Assembly: GCF_001625365.1 (NCBI RefSeq)
Contig: NZ_LJJF01000001.1
Coordinates: 6,807,501-6,871,500 of the forward strand
Direction: 5' to 3'
Source: Streptomyces sp. MJM8645
GTDB taxonomy: Bacteria; Actinomycetota; Actinomycetes; Streptomycetales; Streptomycetaceae
DNA: 64,000 bases
Shown here one piece after another: positions 1 through 9,900 of the stretch. Numbering within the stretch: position 1 is the stretch's first letter; the number at the start of each line of letters is the position of its first letter. A program made the translations under genes and the position numbers. The notes beneath the pieces are model-generated. The model was not told the origin of the DNA. It saw nothing but the letters and a program-made list of their open reading frames with translations, and did not search any database.

Positions 1-1003
<1,003 letters not shown>

Positions 1004-1089
1004 CAGTTGCTCGCGTCCACTGTGTTGTTCTGAAACAACGACCCCAACCCGTTTGGCTACGGGGTTGGTGCGGTTGACAGTTTCATAGT

Positions 1090-1208
1090 GTTTCGGTGGT
1101 CATAGCGTGAGGGAAACGCCCGGTTACATTCCGAACCCGGAAGCTAAGCCTTACAGCGCCGATGGTACTGCAGGGGGGACCCTGTGGGAGAGTAGGACGC
1201 CGCCGAAC
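1090..1208 (+). rRNA. rrf: 5S ribosomal RNA
   Basis: This is a 5S rRNA gene of about 119 nt in the usual position after 23S, separated by a spacer of about 86 nt. The 5' strand of helix I (TTTCGGTGG) pairs with the 3' strand (CCGCCGAA). Internal signatures such as CCGAACCCGGAAGCTAAG and GGGAGAGTAGG are the conserved actinobacterial 5S segments. The ends are set from helix I and may be off by one or two bases. No tRNA is seen in the 23S-5S spacer. Confidence 0.95.
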
Positions 1209-1217
1209 AATCATTCA

Positions 1218-1257
1218 CAGAGAACCCCCATCCGGGAAACCGGATGGGGGTTCTCTG
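1218..1257 (+). terminator. Strong rRNA operon terminator hairpin
   Basis: A perfect 18-bp stem (1218-1235 pairing with 1240-1257) is capped by a GAAA tetraloop. It begins 10 nt after the 5S gene and is followed by a weak T-containing tract. The arms read CAGAGAACCCCCATCCGG and its complement. Because the next gene converges on it from the right (stop at 1331), the hairpin probably acts in both directions. Confidence 0.92.
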
Positions 1258-1330
1258 CATTTCCGGGGCTTTGGGACTTCAAGGCCTCAGATCGGATCGA
1301 GTCGGAAGATCGAAGGCGCCCCCTCGCCGT

Positions 1331-3466
1331 TTACCGGGTGGGCGGGGTGACGATGGGGAACTTCGGGTCGGGGAGGGTCAGGGTGTCGAAGACGGCGTCG
1401 GCCGCCTGTTGGGCGTTCGCGCCCGCGAGGGTGATGCGCTGGTCCTGGACGGCCTGGTCGAAGTTGTGCCGGAAGCCGGGGGTCTGGGCGAGGTCGTCGA
1501 GGGTTTGGCGGCTGAGGGTGATGGTGGCGTCCGGCACGTCGACGAGGCGGTCGCCGCCGGCCACGTAGACCAGGACGCCGTTGCGCAGGGTGGTGGTGCA
1601 GGTGTCGCCGGTGTCGGTGAACACCCAGTTCAGGGTGATCGGGAGGCGGTTCCGCTCGGCGGCCGTCGGTCCGTCCACGCTGCGGGCGAGGGCGGAGAAG
1701 AACTGGTCCAGGGTGGTGCTGCGGATCAGGTCGGCGGAGGTCTGGCTGGTGATCAGCGGCTGCGGGCCGAGCACGACCTCCTGGGCGCCGGTCAGGTAGG
1801 CGTTGCGCCAGGTCCCGTTGGCGCTGCCGTAGCCGAGCTGGGTGAAGACCTTGGCCTGGAGCTGCTTGGCCCGGGCGACCTGCGGCTCGGCGAGCGGGCT
1901 GCCCGACTCGGCGGCGGCGCCGAAGATGACGTGGTCGAGGAGTTCGGCGGCCCAGCGGAAGCCGTCCGGGGTGTCGGTGTCGTAGGCCCGCTGGGCCGCA
2001 CCGACGACGGCCTCGGCGCCGCCCATCGCCTCGACGTACGCTGCGCCGGCCTTGACGGGCGGGAGCTGCCACAGGTGGGCCGGGTTGCCGTCGTACCAGC
2101 CCATGTACCGCTGGTAGACCGCCTTGAGGTTGTGGCTCATCGAGCCGTAGTAGCCCTGGTTGTACCAGTGGTCGTCCAGGCCCGGCGGGAGGGTCTCCAG
2201 CTCCTCGGCGATCTCGATGCCGGTGCGGCCGGCGTTGATCAGCCGCAGCGACTGGTCGTTGAGGTAGCCGTACATGTCGCGCTGGGTGTTGAGGAATTCG
2301 AGGATGCGGGCGTTGCCGGGCGCGCTGCCCTCGCCCGCCTCGCTCCACATCGGCCAGTGGTGCGAGGCGAACAGGACGTCGGTCTCCTTGCCGAAGGTCT
2401 GGATCGCCTCGGTCAGGTACTTCGACCACGCGTGCGCGTCCCGCACCTGCGCGCCCCGCAGGCTGAGGATGTTGTGCATGGTGTGGGTGGCGTTCTCCGC
2501 GATGCACAGGGTCCGGGCGTCCGGGAAGTAGATGTTCATCTCCGCCGGGGCCTCGGTGCCCGGCGTGAGCTGGAACACCATCTGCACGCCGGCCAGGTTG
2601 AACTGGTACAGCCCCGGCCGCCAGGGGATGACGTACGTGCTGTCGCTCCACTGGTCCTTGGGGACCGGCTGGTGACGGGGCCCGCCGATGTAGTCGGTCG
2701 GCGGGACGAGCGTCACCTCGCCGGTGGAGATGGTCGTGCCCAGGCCCGAACCGACCTGCCCCGTCGGGCTCTTGTCCAGCTGCGCCGCGTACATGTACTG
2801 CGCGCGCCGCGCCATCGCGGGGCCCGCGTAGACGTTCTCGCTGATCGCGTGCTCCAGGAAGCCCTCCGGCGCGACCACGGGGACGCCCGGCTCCAGCGGG
2901 TCGCCCTGCTCGGCGAACAGGCCCCGGGAACCGCCGAAGTGGTCGACGTGGCAGTGGGTGTAGACGACGCCCAGGACGGGTCGCTGCTCCCGGGTGAGCT
3001 CGGTCCTGTCCCGGAACAGCCGGAGCGCGGCCTGCGCGGTCTCGTAGCAGGCCAGCGGGTCGATGATGACCAGGCCCGCGTCGCTCTCGATGATCGTCAT
3101 GTTCGACAGGTCGTAGCCGCGTACCTGGTAGATCCGGTACGCGGGACAGCTCGTGACGTGGAACAGCCCGGCGATGGCGGTGAGTTCGCCCTGCCGGTGC
3201 AGGCTGCCGTTGACCGTGGGCATCTCGGTGCGCAGGTCCGGCTGGAGGAACTCGTACGCGGTGAAGTCCCAGACCACCTCCGACGGGTTCTTGCGGGACA
3301 TGATGACGGGCACGTCCGGCGGGGCGATCATGAACCGGCTGGCGTCGGCGAAGTCCCGGCCGTCCTTCTCGTCGGCGATCCTGGCCGCCTCGGCGGCCTT
3401 CCGGTTCGCTTCGGCGGTGGCGGGCGTGGGCTCGATGGGCTCGGTGTACGAGGACGTTCCGGACAT
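1331..3466 (-). CDS. Alkyl sulfatase, metallo-beta-lactamase fold (class III, SdsA1/YjcS-like)
   Basis: The 711-aa protein is a likely zinc-dependent alkyl sulfatase. It would hydrolyse medium-chain alkyl sulfate esters such as SDS to alcohol plus sulfate. The zinc-binding signature HCHVDH occupies residues 171-176 inside the context VYTHCHVDHFGG typical of this family. It is followed by the alkyl-sulfatase dimerisation region (roughly 390-520, including a tryptophan- and tyrosine-rich stretch) and a C-terminal SCP2-like domain (about 570-705) thought to bind the alkyl chain. Family members are usually about 640-660 aa, so this one is slightly long. The ATG start at 3466 has a strong ribosome-binding site (GGAGGTGG, 8 nt upstream). 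No signal peptide is obvious. The gene stands alone with its own promoter candidate at 3523-3551. The metal-binding motif makes the family assignment firm; the exact substrate is inferred. Confidence 0.9.
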   Translation of the reverse strand: MSGTSSYTEPIEPTPATAEANRKAAEAARIADEKDGRDFADASRFMIAPPDVPVIMSRKNPSEVVWDFTAYEFLQPDLRTEMPTVNGSLHRQGELTAIAGLFHVTSCPAYRIYQVRGYDLSNMTIIESDAGLVIIDPLACYETAQAALRLFRDRTELTREQRPVLGVVYTHCHVDHFGGSRGLFAEQGDPLEPGVPVVAPEGFLEHAISENVYAGPAMARRAQYMYAAQLDKSPTGQVGSGLGTTISTGEVTLVPPTDYIGGPRHQPVPKDQWSDSTYVIPWRPGLYQFNLAGVQMVFQLTPGTEAPAEMNIYFPDARTLCIAENATHTMHNILSLRGAQVRDAHAWSKYLTEAIQTFGKETDVLFASHHWPMWSEAGEGSAPGNARILEFLNTQRDMYGYLNDQSLRLINAGRTGIEIAEELETLPPGLDDHWYNQGYYGSMSHNLKAVYQRYMGWYDGNPAHLWQLPPVKAGAAYVEAMGGAEAVVGAAQRAYDTDTPDGFRWAAELLDHVIFGAAAESGSPLAEPQVARAKQLQAKVFTQLGYGSANGTWRNAYLTGAQEVVLGPQPLITSQTSADLIRSTTLDQFFSALARSVDGPTAAERNRLPITLNWVFTDTGDTCTTTLRNGVLVYVAGGDRLVDVPDATITLSRQTLDDLAQTPGFRHNFDQAVQDQRITLAGANAQQAADAVFDTLTLPDPKFPIVTPPTR

Positions 3467-3522
3467 GGCGAAGCCACCTCCATGGGTAGGTGAGCGAACC
3501 GCCGCACCGCGGCAGGGCAGTC

Positions 3523-3551
3523 ACGCTATGTGTGTATACGACTACAGACAA
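3523..3551 (-). promoter_or_regulatory. Candidate promoter of the alkyl sulfatase gene with an operator-like palindrome in its spacer
   Basis: Read on the minus strand, TTGTCT (-35, 3551-3546) is separated by 17 bp from TAGCGT (-10, 3528-3523), which fits the Streptomyces TAGnnT pattern. The -10 ends 57 bp before the ATG. The spacer overlaps the inverted repeat TGTA-N6-TACA (3533-3546), the kind of site bound by GntR or TetR family repressors. No regulator gene lies next to it, so its binding protein is unknown. The whole assignment is by eye. Confidence 0.45.
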
Positions 3552-3675
3552 GGGGGTGATCTAGCCATCGCCCTGACCTGAACCTGTCGGCAAAATGTTC
3601 GATGGGCGTGCTGCCCTCGGGCTCCCACGCCCCCTGACGTGCACTGTCGTGCCCGCCGTTCGAACCCGGGAGGGG

Positions 3676-3725
3676 GTGCCGGCCGTGATACCGGCCGAGG
3701 CCGGTCGGCGGTCGGCGGCCGGCAC
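3676..3725. repeat. Long inverted repeat in the leader of the 3750 gene
   Basis: GTGCCGGCCG (3676-3685) is repeated exactly in inverted orientation as CGGCCGGCAC (3716-3725). The two arms are separated by 30 bp of further GC-rich self-complementary sequence. It ends 24 bp before the start codon and 9 bp before the ribosome-binding site, so a transcript would carry a stable 5' leader structure. It could regulate translation or simply reflect base composition. Confidence 0.4.
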
Positions 3726-3749
3726 GAGGACGGATGGAGGAGGACAGCG

Positions 3750-4349
3750 ATGGCCTGGTACCAGGGGCGGAGCCGGATCACGGTGACGGCGGTGGAGGGG
3801 CAGTGGCCGCAGCGGGCGGTGGTGACGGTGCGCGGTGGCCGTCCGGTCGAGATTCCCGGGACGGTCGGGGCGAGCCACCTGGTGGACGCCGAGCGCTGGG
3901 AGCTCGACCTGGAGCACCGGCGCGAGGGCGAGTGGTGCCCCAACATCCGCGCGGTGCAGGGGCGCTGGCAGGAGGTCCGGGGTGTGCTGACGCAGCTGGT
4001 GCACAGCCGCAACCGGGACGGGGGCGGTGACCGCAGCGACCGGAACCTGGTGCTGCGGATCGAGCGCGTCGAACCGGGCGACGGCGCGCCCGTGGGCGTG
4101 GCCGCGCAGGGCCGCGCCACCGCGCCGCGCACCTCGGCGGGCCAGTCGGCGGCGTCCGGGGCGTCGGCCCCGCGGACTTCGGCCGCGCCGGTGCGCGGGA
4201 CGTCGACCACCTCGTCGGCGCCGACCGTGCGGACCAGCGGTTCGGGGACCGGATCGGCCGGCCCGGCCCCGTCCGCTCCGTCGCGTGCGGTGACGTCCAC
4301 CGGGGGCATGGCGACCAGGCCCTCTACCGGCAGCTCCTGGCGGGGCTGA
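3750..4349 (+). CDS. Hypothetical protein with disordered Ala/Ser/Thr/Pro-rich tail
   Basis: I do not recognise this 199-aa protein. The first ~115 residues look like a compact, Trp-containing beta-rich domain (starting MAWYQGRSRITVTAVEG, with WELDLEHRREGEW and RWQEVRGVLTQLVHS further on). The last ~80 residues are low-complexity Ala, Ser, Thr, Pro and Gly with repeated APRTSA/GTST elements, and are probably disordered. There is no signal peptide and no membrane segment. The ATG at 3750 was chosen because GGAGGAGGA lies 6 nt upstream; the reading frame stays open further upstream without a comparable site. It is monocistronic and followed by a strong hairpin at 4399. The orientation and separate terminator suggest it is not part of the NRPS cluster. 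Confidence 0.7.
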   Translation: MAWYQGRSRITVTAVEGQWPQRAVVTVRGGRPVEIPGTVGASHLVDAERWELDLEHRREGEWCPNIRAVQGRWQEVRGVLTQLVHSRNRDGGGDRSDRNLVLRIERVEPGDGAPVGVAAQGRATAPRTSAGQSAASGASAPRTSAAPVRGTSTTSSAPTVRTSGSGTGSAGPAPSAPSRAVTSTGGMATRPSTGSSWRG

Positions 4350-4398
4350 CGGGTGTTCTGAGCCCGGAGCCCGCCCGCGTTCCGGCGCGTGGCGGATC

Positions 4399-4432
4399 CG
4401 CTCGGCCGCCCCGCCCCCGGGGCGGCCGAGCG
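4399..4432 (+). terminator. Rho-independent-type hairpin after the 3750 gene
   Basis: A 15-bp perfect stem (4399-4413 with 4418-4432) carries a CCCC loop and lies 50 nt past the stop codon. There is no clear T-run, as is common in Streptomyces terminators. It separates the hypothetical gene from the NRPS cluster. Confidence 0.75.
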
Positions 4433-5373
4433 CGGCAGTCCTTCCACGACCCGGGGGCGGCAGAAGTACATCAGAGCACGCGCGTACCACGGCACAAGCG
4501 CATCAGGGCACACGCGCATCAGAGCCCTCATTGATTCATCCGCGACGCACCCGATCGATCCTGTCGCATTCCTGCACAAGCGCCCCAGGCGTCAGGGGAA
4601 TCACTCGGCTATTCCCCGCGGAAACCCGGCCGGGTGGCCAGGGGGATCGGGGTGTCACAGTTTCGGCCAAAGAATTCACACCCGTCATCAGGCGTTCCGG
4701 GCGTGGCCGGGAGTCACACCAGCGATTTTGCGGTTCCGATTCCGGGGAGAGTTGCTTTCCGTTCAATCGCCAGGGGTTGCGAGCGGGTGACCCGCCGTGA
4801 AGACTGTTCCGCGTTCGTCGTTCCGAGCGTTCGGGCCGTCAAGGTATTGCCCGGTCCTCGCGACGGTTGTGGCAGGTTCCGCACGGTGGCTGCGGGGAGG
4901 GATCGCAGGGGGGATAGGCATGCCGGGCGCAACGATCGCGCAGGTCAGGGCCGTCGGAGCGGCCGACTGGAGCGTTCGGGATTCCTGTCCGGCCCCGCCT
5001 GTGGGGTGAGGTCATTCGGCGGTCGGCCGTTCGCCGCTCACCGTTCCCGCTCACCGTTCCCCTGTTCGCCGTTCCGGGGCGGCGTGGAATTCGGGTCGCA
5101 TTCGCACCGTCCGGTCGGGGAGCGCCGAAGCGGCCGGGAACGGTTCCCCTCGGGCGGGTGCGGCGCCTTGCCGGGAGCGGTCGGGGATTCCCGTTCACAC
5201 CCAGCCGGCCGTCATCGGCAGGACTTCCGTCGATTCCCGTTGTTCCCGCGAGTCTTGAGTCGAGGAGCGCAGGTGGCAGGAAATTTCACGGTGTGCTCCA
5301 CAGTAATCCGGAATTCATCCGCGGACGCTTGCCGCGCCCGCATCTGAGAACCAGTCAACGGGAGCGTCCGCCC
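4433..5373. other. Long intergenic region upstream of the NRPS cluster (no gene supported)
   Basis: About 0.94 kb has no convincing gene. Open frames exist (for example 4634-5347) but lack a ribosome-binding site, domain-like sequence or Streptomyces-type third-position bias. Base composition is visibly less G+C-biased than in the neighbouring genes. It holds three direct repeats around CATCAGRGC (4469-4532) and a block of near-repeats of CGCTCACCGTTCC / TTCGCCGTTCC (about 5025-5080). As the sequence ahead of the first cluster gene, it is the likely site of the cluster promoter, but I cannot point to a -35/-10 pair with confidence. Confidence 0.6.
4469..4532 (+). repeat. Three direct repeats of CATCAGRGC type
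   Basis: CATCAGAGCACGCGCG (4469), CATCAGGGCACACGCG (4501) and CATCAGAGCCCTCATT (4517) are near-identical in their first nine bases. The second and third are spaced 16 bp apart and the first lies 32 bp (two such units) upstream. This regular 16-bp phase resembles a multi-site regulator target, but no protein can be assigned. Confidence 0.4.
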
Positions 5374-6732
5374 ATGCCGTACCCCAGCTCCGCGCCCGTC
5401 CGCGAGCGCGCGCCGTTCCTCTTACGCCGCTTACAGCGCGAACTGCAGCACCGGCTCGACACGCTCGCGCGCACCCACCGGGTGCCCGGCGCCCAGGTGG
5501 TGCTGGACACCGGCTCGGAGGTCGTGGCCCTGCACACCGGTGTGGCCGACGCCGCCACCGGTGCGCCCTTCACCGGGGACACCGTGGTGCCGGTGGGGTC
5601 GCTCACCAAGCCCTACACGGCCGCCCTGGTGATGCTCCTGGCCGACGACGGCGACCTCGACCTCGACGACCGGGTCGCCGACCACCTGCCCGAGCTCCGC
5701 CGGATGCCCGCAGTAACGATTCGCCAACTCCTCAGCCACACCGGCGGACTGCCCACCGGGCCGGACTCCGACGCCGCCGCCCGGACCACCGCGGCGCACT
5801 ACCTGTCGTCCGTGTGCACGGCCGGGGACGCGCTCTTCCCGCCCGGGACGGACTTCTCCTACTCCAACGCCGGCTACGTCGCCGCCGGGCGCCTGGTGGA
5901 GACGGTGACCGGGATGCCCTGGCACGAGGCCGTGGCCGCCCTGCTGCTCGAACCGCTCGGCACCGTGCCCGTGTTCGTCGACGAGAGCGCACCCGCCCGC
6001 CCGGTCGCCGCCGGGCACGCGCTCAACGCCGCGACCGGCCGGGCCCGGCCGGTCCGGCAGAACCTGGCCCCGCTGGAGGCCCCGGCCGGAGCCCTGCTGG
6101 CGAGCGCCGCGGACCTCGCCGCGCTCGGCGGCGCCCTGGTCGGCCGGGCCAAGGCCCTGCCCCCCGCCGTCGCCGAGGAGATGCGCCGCCCGCAGCCCGG
6201 CGCCCGGCCGGGTGCGCTCGCGGACGGCTGGGGCCCGGGGCTCGCCCTCTACCGGCAGGACGGCCGGCTGTGGTGCGGCCACGACGGCAACGCCATGGGG
6301 ACGTCCTGCCACCTGAGGGCCGACCCGGACAGCGGCGTGGTGGTCGCCTTCGCGGGCAACTCCGGCACCGCCACCGCGCTCTGGCGCGAGCTCGCGGCCG
6401 ATCTGGCCGAGCTGGCGGGTGTCCGGGTGCCCGCCGCGATCGCGCCCGTGGGCGCGGGCGAGCCCGCCCCCCTGCCCGAGTGCGCGGGCACCTACCGCAA
6501 CGGTTCGATCCGGTACCGCGTCGAGCCCGCGGGCGACGGATCGTCCACGCTCTCCGTGGACGGCGACCTGCCGCTGCCCCTGCGCTGTTTCGCCGACCTC
6601 TCCTACGACCTGCTCGCCCCCGACACCGGCCGCCCCGAGCCGGGCGGGCGCTTCCACCGCGATCCCGCCACGGGCGTGATCGACCGGGTGCAGGTGTCCG
6701 GGCGCACGGCGCGTCGCGCCGACCCCGCCTGA
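5374..6732 (+). CDS. Stand-alone PBP-type thioesterase / peptide macrocyclase (SurE-like serine hydrolase)
   Basis: The 452-aa protein belongs to the serine beta-lactamase/penicillin-binding-protein fold. Catalytic motifs visible are S76-L-T-K79 (SxxK), Y163-S-N and C-G-H303-D-G (in the place of the KTG-type triad), matching the Ser/Lys/Tyr/His arrangement of PBP-type thioesterases such as SurE. After about residue 365 a small beta-rich domain (ECAGTYRNGSIRYRVEP...) corresponds to the lipocalin-like domain found in that family, and the total length matches too. There is no signal peptide, unlike true cell-wall PBPs, so it should act in the cytosol. It lies directly upstream of two NRPSs that have no thioesterase and end in an epimerisation domain. 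The inferred role is release and head-to-tail cyclisation of the D-terminal decapeptide. The ATG has GGGAGCG 8 nt upstream. The alternative, a beta-lactamase-like esterase or resistance protein, is less likely given the context. Confidence 0.85.
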   Translation: MPYPSSAPVRERAPFLLRRLQRELQHRLDTLARTHRVPGAQVVLDTGSEVVALHTGVADAATGAPFTGDTVVPVGSLTKPYTAALVMLLADDGDLDLDDRVADHLPELRRMPAVTIRQLLSHTGGLPTGPDSDAAARTTAAHYLSSVCTAGDALFPPGTDFSYSNAGYVAAGRLVETVTGMPWHEAVAALLLEPLGTVPVFVDESAPARPVAAGHALNAATGRARPVRQNLAPLEAPAGALLASAADLAALGGALVGRAKALPPAVAEEMRRPQPGARPGALADGWGPGLALYRQDGRLWCGHDGNAMGTSCHLRADPDSGVVVAFAGNSGTATALWRELAADLAELAGVRVPAAIAPVGAGEPAPLPECAGTYRNGSIRYRVEPAGDGSSTLSVDGDLPLPLRCFADLSYDLLAPDTGRPEPGGRFHRDPATGVIDRVQVSGRTARRADPA

Positions 6733-6887
6733 GGCGCCCGGCCTCGTCCTGGCCGCCTGCGGCCCTCCCGCCGGCGCCGCTCCACCGGGCTCACCCCCGG
6801 CTCGTTCCGTTCCCCCGGCCCGGTTCCCCCCGGGCCCGAGGGCCGGCCCCCGCCTGCCCCGGCGCCCGCATCGCCTCCTCCCCGTCC

Positions 6888-6900
6888 GGAAGGACCTTCC
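6888..6900. promoter_or_regulatory. Palindrome enclosing the NRPS 1 ribosome-binding site
   Basis: GGAAGG-A-CCTTCC is a perfect inverted repeat whose left arm is the Shine-Dalgarno sequence for the NRPS start at 6904. The arms are too close to fold on themselves in RNA, with a 1-nt loop, so protein binding or chance are the likelier readings. The rest of the 171-bp gap after the thioesterase gene holds no gene and no clear terminator, so the cluster is probably read through. Confidence 0.35.
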
Positions 6901-6903
6901 GCC

Positions 6904-9900
6904 ATGACCGACCGGCCTGCCCAGCCCGTGCGTTCGTCCGCTCCGCCGCAGGCCGGCGACACCCCTGGCGCCCCGGGGACCGGTGCCGCCCCGGGGAGCG
7001 ATGCCGCCCCGCCGCCGGCGCACCGGACGCTCGACGCGCTGTTCGCCGCCCAGGTGGACCGCGCGCCGCACGCGCCTGCGGTGACCGACGGCCGGCGCAG
7101 CTGGACGTACCGGGAACTGGCCGACCGGGTCGAGCGCCTGGCCCGCGACCTCGCACGGCGCGGCGCAGGGACGGACCGGACGGTGGCGCTGGTCCTGCCG
7201 CGCTCCATGGAACTGGTCGCGGCGGAGCTGGCGGTCGCCCGGACGGGCGCCGCCTTCCTGCCCGTGGATCCGGCCTACCCCGCCGGGAGACGGGCGCTGA
7301 TGCTCGCCGACGCCGCCCCCGCCGTCGTCCTGGACGATCCGGCCCGGGTCCGCGCGCTGCTGGAGACGGACCCGGCCGGCGCCGCAGACACGCCCGACAC
7401 CGGCCTGGCGGGCCCGACCGGTACCGCGCTGCCGGGCCCGAGCGGGACCGACCACGCGGCGTACGTGATCTACACCTCGGGCTCCACCGGGACGCCCAAG
7501 GGGGTGGTCGTCACCCACCGGGGCATCGGCGGCTTCGCGGAGGCGGCCCGCGCGCACTACGCGGTGCGCCCCGGCGACCGGGTGCTGCAGTTCTCCTCGC
7601 CCAGCTTCGACGCCTCCGTCCTCGAACTGTTCATCTCCGTCCTGGCCGGCGCCACGCTGGTGATCCCCCCGCACGGCCCCTGGCTGGGCGAGGAACTCGC
7701 CGCCGTGCTCGACGAGCACCGCATCACCCACGCCCTCATCCCGCCGGCCGCCCTGGCCACCGTGCCCGGCGGCACGGGCCGCCACCTGCGCAGCCTGATC
7801 GTCGGAGCAGAGGCCTGCCCCGCCGACCTGGTCGACCGCTGGGCGCCCGGCCGGCGCATGATCAACTCCTACGGCCCGACCGAGGCGACCATCGTCGCCA
7901 CCTGGACCGGCCCGCTGACCGCCGGCAGCGGCGCACCCCCCATCGGCGGCGCGCTGCCGCACACCCGGGCGTACGTGCTCGACGCGGCCATGCGGCCCCA
8001 ACCACCTGGTGTAGACGGCGAGTTGTACGTCGGCGGCGAGGGCGTGGCGCGCGGCTACCTGGGCCGCCCCGGCCTGACCGCCGGGCGCTTCGTCGCCGAC
8101 CCCTTCGGCCCGCCCGGCGCCCGGCTCTACCGCACCGGCGACCAGGCCCGGTGGACGGCCGACGGGGAGCTGGAGTTCCTCGGCAGGCTCGACCGGCAGG
8201 TGAAGATCCGCGGCTTCCGGATCGAACCGGGGGAGATCGAGGCCGCCCTGCGGGCGCACCCCGCCGTCGACCAGGCCGTCGTCGTGGTCCGGGAGGACGA
8301 ACCGGGCCGCGAACGCCTGGTCGGCTACGCCACGCCCGCCGAACCGGAGCACGCCCCGGATCCGGCGGAGCTGCGCGCGGCACTGGCCGCCACCCTGCCA
8401 GCCCACCTGGTGCCGTCCGCCGTCGTCGTCCTGGCCGCGCTGCCGCTCACCCCGCAGCACAAGATCGACCAGCAGGCGCTGCCCGCGCCCGCCCGCCCCG
8501 GGGCGGCCGGACCCGTCGCCCCGCGCACCGGGCGCGAACGCGCCCTGGCCGCCATCTGGGCCGAAGTCCTCGGCCTCGACGCGGTGGGCGCGACGGACGA
8601 CTTCTTCGACCTGGGCGGCGACTCGATCCTCGCCGCCCGGACCCTGGCCCGGGTCGCCGAGCGGCTGGGCGTCCGCCTCACGCTCCGGGACGTCTTCACC
8701 GCGCGGACGGTCGCCGCCCTGGCCCCGCTGGTGGACGAGCGGCACACCACCGCGCCGCCGGACCCGATCCCGCCCGCCCCGCGCGAGGAGCCGCTGCCGC
8801 TGTCCAGCGCCCAGCGCCGCCTGTGGTTCCTCGACGACCTCACCGTCGGGGGGACGGAGTACAACACCGGCGTCGCCCTGCGGCTGCACGGAACGACGGA
8901 CCCGGAGGCCCTGCGCCGGGCCCTGGGCCGACTCGCCGCCCGCCACGACTCGCTGCGCACCACCTTCGCCACCGTCGACGGGCAGCTCGTGCAACGCGTC
9001 GCGGCGGCGGGCACCCTGCCGCTGCGCACCGCGGACGTCGGCGACCGGCCGGCCGGGGAGCGCGCCGAAGCGGCCGAACGGCTGCTGACCGAGGAGCTGA
9101 ACCGGCCCTACGACCTGACGGACGGCCCGCTCGCCCGGGCGCTGCTCGTCCGGCTCGCCGCCGACGAGCACCTGCTGCTGCTGGCGCAGCACCACATCAT
9201 CACCGACGGCTGGTCGGTGGGCGTCCTCACCCGCGAACTGGCCGCGCTCTACCGGGCGGAGGCCTCCGGAGAACCGGACGCGCTCGCCGCCCCCGCCCTC
9301 CAGTACCCCGACTTCGCGCGCTGGGAGCAGCGCCGGCGGACCGAGGGCGCCGGGGCGGAGGACGCGCCGGACCTCGCCTACTGGAGGCGGAACCTGGCGG
9401 AGCTGCAACCCCTGCAACTGCCCACCGACCGGCCCCGGCCCGCCCAGCGCACGACGAACGGCGCGGCGCACCGCCACCGCCTCCCGGCCGAACTGGTGGC
9501 CCGGCTGCGGCACCTCGCCGCGGGCCGCGGCACGACGCTGTTCACCCTGTTCGCGGGGGCGTCCGCGCTGCTGTTCTCGCGCTACTCCGGCCAGCGGGAC
9601 GTGGCGTTCGGCACCGTCACCACCGGGCGCGACCGGCGGGAGCTGGAGGAGGTGACCGGCTTCTTCGTCAACACCGTGGTGCTGCGCGGCGACGTGGACG
9701 AGCGGGCCACCGTCGACCGGTTCGTGGAGAGCGTGCGCACCACCCTGCTGGACGCCTTCGCCCACGCCGCGGTGCCCTTCGACCGGGTGGTCGAGGAACT
9801 GGCCCCGCCCCGGGACCCGAGCCGCACCCCGCTGGTCCAGGTCATGGTCGTCCAGCAGAGCCCCACCACCCCGCCGCCCGCCGGAGGCCTGCGCTTCGAG

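Noticed and set aside
1244..3493. 749-aa plus-strand frame opposite the alkyl sulfatase
   Set aside because: The minus strand carries the HCHVDH zinc motif and a strong ribosome-binding site; the plus frame is a low-complexity shadow.
4634..5347. 237-aa open frame in the gap before the thioesterase gene
   Set aside because: Arg/Gly-rich composition, no ribosome-binding site, no domain, and weak third-position G+C bias; treated as non-coding.
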